A stretch of DNA of 64,000 bases, from NCBI GenBank assembly GCA_033439255.1, contig CM065880.1, positions 1,488,001 through 1,552,000 of the forward strand. Direction: 5' to 3'. The notes beneath the pieces are model-generated. The model was given only the letters and a program-made list of their open reading frames with translations. It was not told where the DNA came from and searched no databases. Positions 12,260 through 23,200 of this stretch are shown here, piece by piece. Every line of letters begins with the position of its first letter. Within the stretch, counting starts at the first letter, position 1. A program made the position numbers and the translations under genes. This DNA comes from Hericium rajendrae (lineage: Eukaryota; Basidiomycota; Agaricomycetes; Russulales; Hericiaceae).

Positions 12260-12560
12260 AGCTCGTAAATTTATAACACTCTTTTGAATGCAGGCACTCA
12301 GTGGCCACAGCAAATATGCAGCAAGTGTTTCTATTTCTTGAACACGAGCACTAAGTGGCCACAGCAAGCCCAAGTGACAAGTCTCTCAAGTACAGGCACT
12401 AGATGGCCACAGGAAAGCTAGCAAGCAGCAAGGGCCTTCCAAACAATGCCAGTAGTATGTGCCCAAGTTAGACAACTAGATCTCGTTTTCGAACAATGGC
12501 ACTTAGTGGCCAGACACGCAAAGCAAGTTACACAGGGCAAGTCAAGTCACTGTTTCGGAC
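12260..12560. repeat. GGCACTNAGTGGCCACAG repeats between divergent genes
   Basis: Four to five irregularly spaced copies of a GCACTNAGTGGCCA core (about 12291, 12347, 12403 and 12497) lie upstream of both the transposase and the accessory gene. Position suggests a shared bidirectional promoter or a protein-binding array; no function is shown by the sequence itself. 12561-12834 has no gene that I can support. Confidence 0.55.
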
Positions 12561-13200
12561 GACAATAGTATGTCGTACAGTGCTCAGAATAATGGAACAA
12601 CTAGAGCACTCTTCAATAGCAGTAGTATGCAGTATATAAATCGTGTGGTGAGACTGAAGTCGAAGGGCTGTTGTGCGGACGTGCAGACTTCAAGTTGTGG
12701 CTTGGAGTGACAGACGGACCTCCGGATGGACTCCTGGGACCAATTCCGGCCACAGTACCGTGACACTCGTCGCGACACTCTTGCGCTTGCGACACTCTTG
12801 TTCCTGCCAACAACCACCCATACCTGTCATCAGCATGCCTATTGTCACTCACTCAAGGGCTAAGGACCCTGACCTTTCTGCTAACGAGGACCTCCCTCCA
12901 CCACCACCCAAGAAGAAACTCAAGAGATTGAATCCACCGACCACGTCGACTACGACCACAAGCCGGCACCGTGCTAAGGCTCCAAAGAAGGTGCCTGTCT
13001 GCAAGACACAGGCCCAGCGCCGAGCAACACAAAAGGCCAAGCTGGTTGCTCAACAGCAGGCAGCTGAAAGTGTTGCACGGTTCGAGCAGAACTTGTTCGC
13101 CATCGATGCAGAGGCTGCCTGGGATGCAGCAAGGCCAAAGGCACGACTTACTAGGAAAGTGGCTCGAGTCATTATCGAGCGCCCACCGGTGCGCGCGAAG

Positions 13201-13515
13201 GAGGAGCATGTAGAGAAAGGTGCAGGGACAAAGTCCAGGGGTGAGGGCCAAGGTGTGGGCAGCACAAACAGCCCTGATAATATGGTAGTCGACAAAGGTC
13301 AGTTATCAAGTTTATCTTGAGCAGGAGGTGAGTACTTACTGATACAAACAGTTAATGAAGAGATTCCGCACGCTGCTACTGAGCACCCGGGGTACTCGAA
13401 GACAGGTGTGGAGAAGGGTGTGGAGAAAGGTGTGGGGACGAAGATGGGGGGTAAGGGCCAAGGTGCACGTCATACAGCAAATAGCTCTGATAATATAGTA
13501 GTCGACAAAGGTTAA
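13201..13515 (+). repeat. Tandem exon-plus-intron duplication in the accessory gene
   Basis: The segment encoding EKGAGTKSRGEGQGVG...SPDNMVVDKG with its 5' splice site is repeated about 200 bp downstream as EKGVGTKMGGKGQGAR...SSDNIVVDKG, again followed by a GT donor and an ACAAACAG acceptor. Both versions keep the reading frame. Confidence 0.7.
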
Positions 13516-15190
13516 TGTTCGTCTTTAGCTTAGCAGAAAATCAGTACTCACCAGTCACAAACAGAGCTCCCCCACGAAAGCGTGGACCACGAAATTCCTG
13601 AGAATCTCCCAAGCGAGATGGAATCTGAGTCCAGTGGGACTGAGGATCCACTGGTGCCACGAACGTGGACAGAGTCACAGATTGTCGGACAATGACAAGA
13701 AGAGGAGGAATTGGAAGGGGGCAAGGATGCTGAGAAGAGGTGCGAAGAGAAGTTCGAAGAGCAGTTGAGACTCTCGCGTGAGCAAACCTCGAGGTGGGAG
13801 AAGGAGTTGGAAGAGATTGGGCGAGATATCGAGGATATTCGGGAGGAAGACAGGGCGAGGGAGGCTAGATGGGCAGATCAGATTGAAGGTAAGTGAATAT
13901 CTCGATGTAAGATGCACCTGAAGACCTCCTTCAACACAGACAACTCTGATCGAGACCCAACATTCGATCTGATTGAGGACGATGTCGAGTATGACCGCAC
14001 AAGATCGAAAACAGATCAAGACGTCGAAATGGAGTCAGCTTCCAGTACGGGAAAGGCTCAAAAGCGAAAGTCGAACACAGTAAAGGGAAAGGACAAGGGT
14101 AAAGGCAAGGAAACGGCAAAGAAGAAGAAAGACAAAGGCAAGACCTTCAGGGAGATGGTGAGTGAGCAAAAAAATGTGTTGAAGGTGAGGCAGACTTAAT
14201 TGGGAAGTTTGGCGCTGAGAGATAAGTGACTTGTTCGATTCACATGTCTAATGTACATGTCTTTCTAACAATATCCCTCCTCTACTTTGCATGTACTCTT
14301 GGGCTCGTTCTTTCTCATCTATTCACCACTATCTCTCGATGATTCCCTGCCGCGTTCGTCCACCACTCAGTCTCGCCAAGAAATGCATAAAGACTGGCCT
14401 TCCCTCGGACTGGCGTGATAAGGTGGACAAGATAAGTCGACAATGCGGACTCAATACCAATATCGTGCAGCAGCAGGAGCTGCCAACGGACGTGTTCGAG
14501 GATGACGAGAAGTTCGAAGGGGTTGAGGACCCTCATGCCGGGCGAAAGGGGACCAAGGTATGTACTTCGTTCGTGATAACACTGTGCTAGACTGACGATC
14601 TTTTCATCCGCGTGTCTACTGTACTGCAGCATGCTCAATTGTCTTCATCCAGTGTTCCTCGACTGCCGGCTCCTTACAGTCCACTCTTGCACCCATCACA
14701 CCAACACCTGTCTCCCGCACCACAGCCCCTCATGACCATCTGCACACCGTTCGTTTCGCGCAAGATACCATCTCTGGCAACATGAAGCCCAAGTCAGCAC
14801 ATTCGGTCAGCACTCCCATTGCCCCAGAAACAGGCATTTCAGCCCAACGCGATCATCCAGGTATGTCGAATAATTATACTAGTTAAGTACACCATGCTTA
14901 CTCCCATTGCAGTGTCCTCGATTTCTCAACTAGCCTCTACCTATCGTAACACCTCCCGCTTGGTCTCAACACCAAACGTTTCTGCCACAGGTGCTGCATC
15001 TCGCATGCCTGGCACAGTTTCAAGCTCCAAGAGTGCGACATCATCAACATATCGTGCTGGTCCAATGCCTCCAATGTCCTGAAAAGGAGGACAAACTCCT
15101 CGGGCCACGTTTGTTTCAGCTGCACCAGAGAAAAACTCGACGGTATGTAATTGCTCTATTTGCCGTGTATGTACATTTATACTAAGTACT

Positions 15191-17262
15191 ACTTGGGAGA
15201 AGAGGGCCGATGCTCTGCACAGCAATATGATTCCTTTTGAATTGTTATAACTTTGTAGTGTTATTCTCACAGAATTAATAAGATAATAGAGAATTGAATA
15301 TACTAGTATTGTAATGCTGCAAAGATCTCCATCTTCAAAGTATATTGTTTTACACTTATCTCTTATTTTTAAACTTTGTTACCAGCAAGAGTTGAACTAA
15401 TGACAAAATAATGGTCATGTGCAACAGCGAGCCTGGTCAGGCTCACTGTTGCATGTGACTTCTCAAAAATTGTGTTTACATTTATGAAGTACATAAGTGT
15501 GGCCTTTGAAAGACTGTCAACTGTTGTATGTTGCTTCATCAGGAAGGTTGACAACTTTCTGATTGACCTGACAATTTCTAACCCTACTGACAGCTTCTGA
15601 TTGACCTGATCCACCTGAAAGCAATCTTGAGAAGCAAATATCTGATCAGACTTTTACATTCAAGAAAAGACATTTATTGTCAGATATATAAGTTTTTAAT
15701 CTCTAACTAACAGATATATCAAAATCTTTGATATCTGAAATTTTTGAAAATCTGAGAGTGTCTGATTTGAAATCTGGAGGTCAAATATCAGTCAGATGGA
15801 TCAGACAGTGTCAGACACCATCAGATGCTCTCAGACAGTTGCAGATAATTTTCAGATATTTGACCTCCAGATTTGAAAAAATTCTCAGATCAAACACTCT
15901 CAGATTTAGAAAATTTCAGATATCAGAGATTTTGTTATATCTATTAGTTAGAGATTACAAACTTATATATCTGACAATAAATGTCTTTACTTAAATGTAA
16001 AAGTTTGATCAGATATTTGCCTGTTAAGATTGCTTTCAGGTGGATCAGGTCAATCAGGAGCTGTCAGTAGGGTTAGAAATTGTCAGGTCAATCAGAAAGT
16101 TGTCAACCTTCCTGATGTTAGATTGATTTTATTTTTGTCTTCTAGGGGTCTAAATTAGTAATTTGACTATATCTCTGTCAATTCTCTAGCTATAAACAGA
16201 AACTCAAGTGTTTCTGAATGGTACTATCAATGGCCATATTAATACTATTTTTACTGATTTTTTACACTACTCAGTATGTGCCTATTCTCTGATGATTTAA
16301 TGATTTGCCCTTAGACTTGAATGATTTTTTCGATTTTTTCCTGCTTATAAATTGCTTATGTAATCCTCGGAACGGGCTCGATGACGTCTTTTGGTACGGC
16401 CGTACAAGAAGATGTCATCAAGCCTGTTGGTTTGATTATGTAAAAGCTCAAAAAACTTCGAAAATAGTCAAATAGGAGGTTTTCTGATAATTCAAGTATC
16501 CCTCCTTAAATACTGGTGCCATTGTTGCTCCCTTGATTGCATCAGAAAGGTCTTTATTATAACTTTCCAATGACACTAGGTACATTACTATTGGATGAGT
16601 CAATAAAAAGATATGGCCTCAACAAGTTTGCCCCTGTCTCTAACACTGACCCTTCAGTGATTGCCACCGCGTTTTCTCAATACTTGTCCGATGGTCTTGT
16701 GCAATACACTGTTAGAAAGGTATAAATCAGACCGTTCCAACGGTATCTTGAGCGTGTCAATAGCACCACTGGTTGCGCCGATCGGATGCGATTAAGTTGA
16801 CCTTCTCCTCAAGGGTATCTTTTACAGTGATTTGCTCATATCTCAGTCATTTCTGGACCTATTCTCATGGAAAAAAATGTTCTGAGGAGGTAGAATTTAC
16901 CTTTATCATGTTATCATACATCCCACTCACTTACATCAATAACAAGGTGCAGAATATCCTATTAAATATGTTTATCTGTTATTTCAACAAGTTTGCACTT
17001 TCTTATACTAAAATCTTTCAGTTCTAATAAGACTAGCATGATTTACATGTGCATACAGTTTAACACTAATTAAATTTGATTTAGTAGACTGATATCTCTA
17101 AGAAACATTCAAAATCACAAAAATGACAATTGCCAGAATCGAACCTACAACCTTACTTTAAGATGTGAGAAATTATTACTATAAAAGGCATTACATTGGC
17201 TGGGTGTCATCTTTTTTGAGTTGAAAAGTGGGTTAGAGTAAACGATTCTAAGGAATCATAAT
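15191..17262 (-). mobile_element. Non-autonomous Helitron-like element (copy c) in an intron
   Basis: The 3' end (plus-strand ACTTGGGAGAAGAGGGCC) lies at 15191 and the 5'-type end (GTAAACGATTCTAAGGAATC) ends near 17262. It lies wholly within an intron of the accessory gene, between GTATGTAATTGC and GGTTACAG. It is the best copy for defining the family, about 1.49 kb without the 581-bp MITE at 15537-16117. A B-box-like word (GGTTCGATTCTGG on minus) occurs near 17140. Confidence 0.7.
15537..16117. mobile_element. 581-bp CATCAGG MITE (family B), TSD TT
   Basis: Long inverted arms of roughly 250 bp end in CATCAGGAAGGTTGACAAC. The empty site (TTGCTTAGATTG) is seen in the sister element at about 5728 on the opposite strand, so the duplicated target is TT. 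Same family and same length as 42783-43363. Confidence 0.9.
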
Positions 17263-18263
17263 TTTGGATGCTGATCTCATGGTTACAGCGTACATCAACG
17301 GCGCGATCAACAGTGCAATCAACGGCATCAACTCCCTGCATGCAAGCCAGCAAGAAAACCCCTCGATCGAGCCAAAAGAACATCTCGGACGTGCGCATGG
17401 TAAGTTTAATTATTATCATTAATTACAAGCTAATGAGTGGTATGGTATAAGGAACTTATCATGCCCGAGGATGCTGATATCGAGGACAATGGCAATGACC
17501 ACGACGATTCGAATGGCCCTGCCGACGGATTAGTCAAGTATACGGTGCATCATCTGCCCCCTGGCAGCCAAGAGCGCTTCAGCAAGACATATGTCTCAAG
17601 GTGGCACTGCTACTTGGGCATGCTCGAGAAGCCTTGGGATGCCATTACCCCTGACTTCATCCCTGATGCTCAGGCATTGTGAGATGACATCTTTCCTGAC
17701 ATCCCTCATACCATTGAGGAGAGTGGTCCCGTCTTTTTTCTGGTGCGTATCTAGTTCTCACACCGTAGCATTTTTTAATAGTACATCTTTAGACCAAGCA
17801 ACAGTCGTACGACTGGTGCAGCAAATTTGGTTCTCATGCAGTAGCTGCTGTTTCTATATATCTGGAGTTTTCAGGGCCGAATCGTGAACACGAGATGGCC
17901 GAAGCTGCATGCTGGATGCTTGGCATGGACAATGCACCTGAAGATTTTCGGGTGCCCTTTATCTACAGTGAATCAACTAAGGCTGAAGATGGGGAAGATG
18001 CAGTAAGTCTTTATTTGTTTCTTAATGATGCTGATTTAATTTTGTGTAGGTGTACAGTGGCTCTTTTCTTACATCACCCATTCTTCGAACATTCGCTCAG
18101 TGCCATCTCATGTACATCATGTTAGTTGCACCGAAGTCACACCTGACTTCTTTTGCTGTTGGTGCATTGGCATTAGCTACGAGTGCGGTACGTTCCATTT
18201 CGTATATATCTATTTCAGGTCTAATTAACCGCTAGGTCGAGTGTGCCTTTTTGCGGCTTGTTG

Positions 18264-18455
18264 CATCAGGAACCCTTTCAGTCTTCTTAGTAACCTTGTT
18301 GGTCTGGTTTGGATCTGGTGGATCTGGTTTCTGTCTGATTTGTCTAGTTTTTGTCAAATTTCAGATAAAAATCAGATAAACCAGATAGAAACCAGATCCA
18401 CCAGATCCAAACCAGACCAACAAGATCACTAAGAAGACTGAAAGGATTCCTGATG
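18264..18455. mobile_element. 192-bp CATCAGG MITE (family C), TSD TG
   Basis: An almost complete palindrome: CATCAGGAACCCTTTCAGTC to its complement, with a centre rich in CCAGATCCACCAGATCC. TG flanks both ends. It lies within the last intron region of the accessory gene. Confidence 0.85.
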
Positions 18456-18867
18456 TGAATTTACAGCTGAAGACTTGCTTGACGACAAGGTGAAGGCAAA
18501 AGGCCAATTCAATTCAGGATTGTGGGTCACGATTACGTGGGAGTGGGTGACCAGCACCAAGAAGGTCTCTGCAGTAAAGTGGGAGAAGATTATTTCTGGT
18601 GCAGCGCCTTACCTTAAATCTCGACTTCGGCCAATTCTCAATCAGGCTTGTCATTCTGTTGCATCTGAGCATCGTCTGGCTTTGCAGGAGAATCTAAGTG
18701 AGTAGATTGGTACTGGTCAGACTTTTATCATTTCTTGCTGCTGCCTAGCTTTTCTTACTCTAGACTACTATATGCTCTCCTTTGCTATGCTTGTCTTTCT
18801 AGTCTCTTAGTCACATAGGTGTCTGGTTGAATTACTTTATATCTTTTAATCTGGAAAATTTAGAGTT

Positions 18868-19430
18868 GCAGTCATTTCTGATCAGTCTGATGAGTCAACT
18901 TTTCTGATCATTCTGATCTGACCTAGCTTTTCTGATAGATCTGACTCAACTTTTCTGATGATTCTGATCTGACTCAACTTTTCTGATGATTCTGATCTGA
19001 CTTAACTTTTCTGATGATTCTGATCTGACTTAACTTTTCTGATGATTCTGATCTGAATTAGCTTTTCTGATCATTCTGATCTGACTCAACTTTTCTGATC
19101 ATTCTGATCTGACTCAACTTTTCTGATCATTCTGATCTGACTCAACTTTTCTGGTTATTCTGATCTGACTCAACTTTTCTGGTTATTCTGATCTGACTTA
19201 ACTTTTCTGATATTGAGTCAGTTTTTTATTCATATCTGATATAATTCTGATTTTTTTATACAAATCTGATAGAAGTCTGAGAAAATGAAGGAACTCTGAT
19301 CAACATCTGAGATGATTCTTATTTTTATGGACAAATCTGACAGATTCTTTAAAACCAATGAAACTCTGACATGTCTGATCAAAATAAAATTTCTGAGACA
19401 TCTGAAAAAAGATAATAAATCTGTAGTCAG
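18868..19430. repeat. 28-bp tandem repeats, right subterminal block of the Plavaka-type element
   Basis: About eleven copies of a unit like CTGACTCAACTTTTCTGATG plus ATTCTGAT, drifting into looser TCTGAT words after 19210. Composition matches the left subterminal block and the CATCAGG MITEs. Confidence 0.7.
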
Positions 19431-19436
19431 AAAGCA

Positions 19437-19640
19437 TTTACGATTCCTTAGAATCGTTTACTCTATACCGGCTTTTCCTATTGAAAACGACACCAAAACG
19501 ATGACCATCCCCATTTGGCAGTTGGCTTATGTAATTGCAAGATCATCAATCTGACGAGTTTGCAGGTTCAATTCCAGCTCTGGCCTGACTTTTTCTTTTA
19601 CGCTTTGTTTTATTTACTATAACTCGGTGAGTTCTTGACC
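19437..19640 (+). mobile_element. 5' end of a Helitron-like element (copy d) with tRNA-like segment
   Basis: Begins TTTACGATTCCTTAGAATCG, a hairpin of six pairs, followed by TTTACTCTATACC and a tRNA-like segment (A-box-like TGGCAGTTGGCTTATG, B box GGTTCAATTCC) at about 19515-19590. No matching 3' hairpin is found to the right, so it is probably truncated. It replaces the right terminus of the Plavaka-type element. Confidence 0.55.
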
Positions 19641-20240
19641 AATTCACTTGTTTTCAAATGTGTCAGAATTTACTCATTCATCATTTTTTAACCTATTCTA
19701 TGCATCTTGATCTATGCAAAACTTGCAGAACGTAAAGCACTCTTGCATTTTGCCCTTAGTGTACTTGATTTAAAGGTATCACTTAAGTATCACTTAAGTG
19801 AGTCTTTTGTGGGCTAACTCTCCTCTCTCTTCTGATTGTCAACTCAAGGGGTTCCTCTTGCAGTCGACAGCTTGGTTTAGCTAATGTTTGATATGTGTAG
19901 ACCTTTCTGCAATGGCTTGATCCTTGCTAGCCAGCTGCAGCTGACATTTGTCATCCTTGTCAAAAGGGTTCTCTTTTTAACAGCAAACTTTCTCTATTTG
20001 ATCATTTGATCATAAACCACTAGTTAGCTCTCCACATCTATCTGTGTCAGACATGTAGCATTCCTAGCATTATATAATGAGAAAGTGAGAATGAAGTAGA
20101 TGATCCGCCCAATGAATTCAAAAAACTAACTATATTGTGCATCATCACTCTCTTATACTCTATCTTAGTGAAAAATAAAAGAGAAGTCAATAAACTCTGC
20201 TTTCCTGCCATACAATCATTTCTACTATAGAGTAATATCA
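19641..20240. other. Intergenic spacer
   Basis: No gene or strong repeat is seen. It is the 3' flank of the JmjC-domain gene. Confidence 0.4.
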
Positions 20241-23200
20241 CTATTTGTGACGAGTCTTCTTGGATGGCTGACTTGAATCCTGATCTCCCATCTTTCTCTT
20301 TTCTAGCTCTTCTTCTGCTATGCCCCCACCTATAGTCTCCCAAACTGCCAACGATGATTCAAAGTGAGTTTCCACCCAGCGAGGACTCTCATAGTCATCC
20401 GCCTTCTTCCATACAGGTCTTGATTCATCTCCAACATAAGGCTGTAGGCTTTCAGGAAGGTCAGCATCTTTATCCAACCACCACTCATCCATTTCCTCTT
20501 GAATATTCAGCTTCTTGCTCCAGAACTTGTTCAGATCAGAGCAGAGAGAGGTGTACAGATCAGAAGAGGACCTTCTTGGGCCAATAGCTTGAAGAAGATC
20601 TGGCCTGATCTCAATCTGCTCACTATAGTGGATCCAAGCTTGAGCAACATCTCTGCTGATGCTAGTAAAAAATTTCAGAGGATAGGCCCACTCCTCCTGA
20701 CAACCTTCACTGAGGTAGTGCTTCATCATCTTTGTCAAAGCCAGTCCATTGATAATTTTGTGAGCTTGAGCTGTAGCATCAGGTCGAGGCACAAGATTCT
20801 TGACAGCTGATAAGGTTGGTGCAAAGATGACAGCATGTGCAGCTGCCAAAAAGATGTGCATCCCTTGAACTGTGTTGATGTCTGGGTATTGAGCTACAAT
20901 ATAATTAGACAGAATATTAAAGATAAATGTAAAATATGACTCACCACCAGAAGAGGGATGGTCTAAAAGATAAGCCCACCAAGCCATAAAATCAGCTAGT
21001 ATAGGACGGACAGATGGATGAGATGTGTTATTGTGAATGGTTCCCAGCATCTGAGAATGAATCTGTCCAAAAAAGCTATGATCCAAGCAGGCTTGGGCAT
21101 AGAAATGCCGACCATAAACCATGGTTGCCTCAATTCCATACACCCAGTGTCGAGTGCAAGGCCGTTGATAGCTAAATGAATGTCAAAAGTCAGAATTGAA
21201 AAGCAAAAGAACAATTATTTTTACTTACAGAGTCTGGCCTGGCTGCAAGAGAATAGCTTCTACATAGTACTCATTGAGATCTAAATTAGAAAAGTCATGG
21301 ATGTCCAGATAGGTGTTCAAGTTGCTGATATCGTCCTTCCATGGATCTTTGGGTGTAAGCAGAATCCAGAGCTTGCTACCAACCAAAGGCTTTGAAGCTG
21401 TAGCTAGACCATCTGTATCCTCATGGAAGTCTGAAATAGACCCTTTAGTTGCTACAGTGGCCCAGGACAAATCAGTCGTTGGCCTATCATGCAGATGAGT
21501 CTGCAAAATAGCCTCAGAGTGCCTCAAGACAAGTTCATGACTGGCTAGAGAGCTGAGTATTCCTTAGTTAGTATAATTAGAAAACAGATGTAAATTATAA
21601 TCATACCTAAAGTTGGGCATTTCTGCCAAAGGTTCTGGGCAAGCATTATCTAACCCATTCAAGATCTTGCCATCATACAAGGTGCACAGATCTTCTGAAA
21701 GCAGTTCTGGATCCATGCCTGCTAGAAAAATGTCACGGCGTGTGCCCTTTCTCAACTGCGCCTGTGCATTGTCTGCAGACCTATAAGCCATATCTGCCAT
21801 ATAAACATTTATTAGTTTCTGTCCTATGATATAAATATAATCTTACCTTGAATTTCAACAATTTCATCCAGATCACCCAATCTTCCCATAGACTCTTCAT
21901 TCCAACTCCATCTTCTGGAACTAGACTGACTATGCACCAAGATATGCCTGCGAGAGAAGATGCTTTGAATGATAGTGGTGTCTAGATCTGCAAAACTGTC
22001 ACAGGAGGTAACATAGACTGCTGAGCTAGTGTCTCTGTCAGGATGTTCCTGTTGTTTGGCAGACTTGTTACACATGCGTGGCTGTCCATCTGGCTGTAGG
22101 CTGGCGAATAGAGCAGTTTTTAGCTTGTTGCCTAAAGTAACCTGAAAGTCGTCCTATTGAATACTAAGTGTTAGTGGTAAAAACAAAATAAAGCTTGTAG
22201 TCACTCACCTCATTCTCCATAATAAGAGGTATATAAGGAACATTGACCATATCATCTCTTTTTGCACAGTATGCAGGAAGCATGATAGGCTCAGAATTTA
22301 GCTAATTTAAACAAAGCAAGTCAGTAATAAAGCTCTGAATAATATAGCATGCATACCTTAGCAGGTTTCTTATCTAATGCAGGCAGTTTCTAATATATGA
22401 TTAGAATTGTTATATGCAAACAAAAATAGTAGGATCAGAAGCTTACTGGTATGTTAGCCAGCTCATAATGCAGTGTATTGATCTTGTTTTTAAGACCTGA
22501 ATGATTTTGTTGTCTGGAACACTACCTTGTTTTCTGTCTTGCATGTTTCTGATAAACCTGTTAGGATCCACCCTGATCTCAATCTCTTCCTGTGTCTGCT
22601 CCTCTGGCTGCTCTGCTATTTTGTCTTGTTGTTTCTTCTGCAGCTCTTTCTCCTTCTCCTCCTTCTCTTTTTCCTCCTTCTCCTTTTTCTCTTTCTCCTC
22701 CTTCTCCTTCTTTTCCTTCTCCTTCTTCTCCTTCTCCTTCTCTTTCTTCTCCTTCTGCTCCTTTTCCTTCTTCTCCTTCTCCTTTTTTCTCTCCTTCTCC
22801 TTAACTTTCCTTTGCTTTTCCTCCTGCTCTGAATCCTCCTCTTCTGAATCCTCCTCTGAATCCTCTGACTCTGACTCTACCTCAACTAATTTCTTCACCA
22901 CTTTCTTCTGCCTTGGAGACTTTGATTTTTTAGCTAAAAGATAATTATATTAGATTATTGGATTGAATACATAGCAAATTAAGACTTACCTGGATTGCTT
23001 TTCCAAACTGCCACAAGACCTTGTACAATTGCATTTGGATCTACCTTACTGAAATTTAAGCCAGCCATGACCTCAGCAATAGTAGTTCTAAAGTCATCTG
23101 GCAGACTATGAACTAATTTCTCTGTCTTTGCATTCAGCACTATATCTTGGGAAAGGTGTTCTTCAGCTTCATCAGAAGATGTTGACTCATCCTGCTGTTC

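Larger units (their letters stand above)
12835..18705 (+). pseudogene. Multi-exon accessory gene of the Plavaka-type element, interrupted
   Basis: Begins MPIVTHSRAKDPDLS, then Pro/Lys-rich, coiled-coil (RWEKELEEIGRDIEDIREED) and Lys-rich segments; later exons read KYTVHHLPPGSQERFSKTY, RWHCYLGMLEKPWD, SYDWCSKFGSHAVAAVSIYL, SPILRTFAQCHLMYIMLVAP, SHLTSFAVGALALATSAVE and a last exon ending LALQENLSE (stop 18703-18705). Introns are short GT-AG. It resembles a multicopy unknown family that I associate with Agaricomycete transposons, from memory only. I cannot name a domain. Damage: CGA to TGA at 13693, a large Helitron-like insertion inside an intron (15191-17262) and a 192-bp MITE (18264-18455). 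Exon 1's end is duplicated (see finding). A DNA-binding helper role, as for TNPA in En/Spm, is only a guess. Confidence 0.5.
8156..19436. mobile_element. Plavaka-type (CACTA-like) DNA transposon carrying an accessory gene
   Basis: The left end CATCAGGAACCTTGACAAAT lies at 8156 and is followed by about 600 bp of ATCAGAAT-type subterminal repeats. A Plavaka transposase (minus, 9023-12229) and a divergent spliced gene (plus, 12835-18705) follow. A second TCTGAT block of 28-bp repeats at 18868-19430 is the expected right subterminal region. The right terminus itself is not seen: sequence switches to a Helitron-like 5' end at 19437. The 11-kb size and the two-gene, repeat-bordered design resemble plant En/Spm elements. 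That one element spans both genes is inferred from the paired repeat blocks. Confidence 0.55.

Noticed and set aside
19515-19590. Genuine tRNA gene
   Set aside because: A and B boxes and most of the T arm are present, but the acceptor stem does not pair and the same sequence recurs at Helitron-like ends.
22501-22944. Plus-strand Ser/Phe/Leu-rich frames
   Set aside because: Antisense of the Lys/Glu tract of the JmjC-domain gene.
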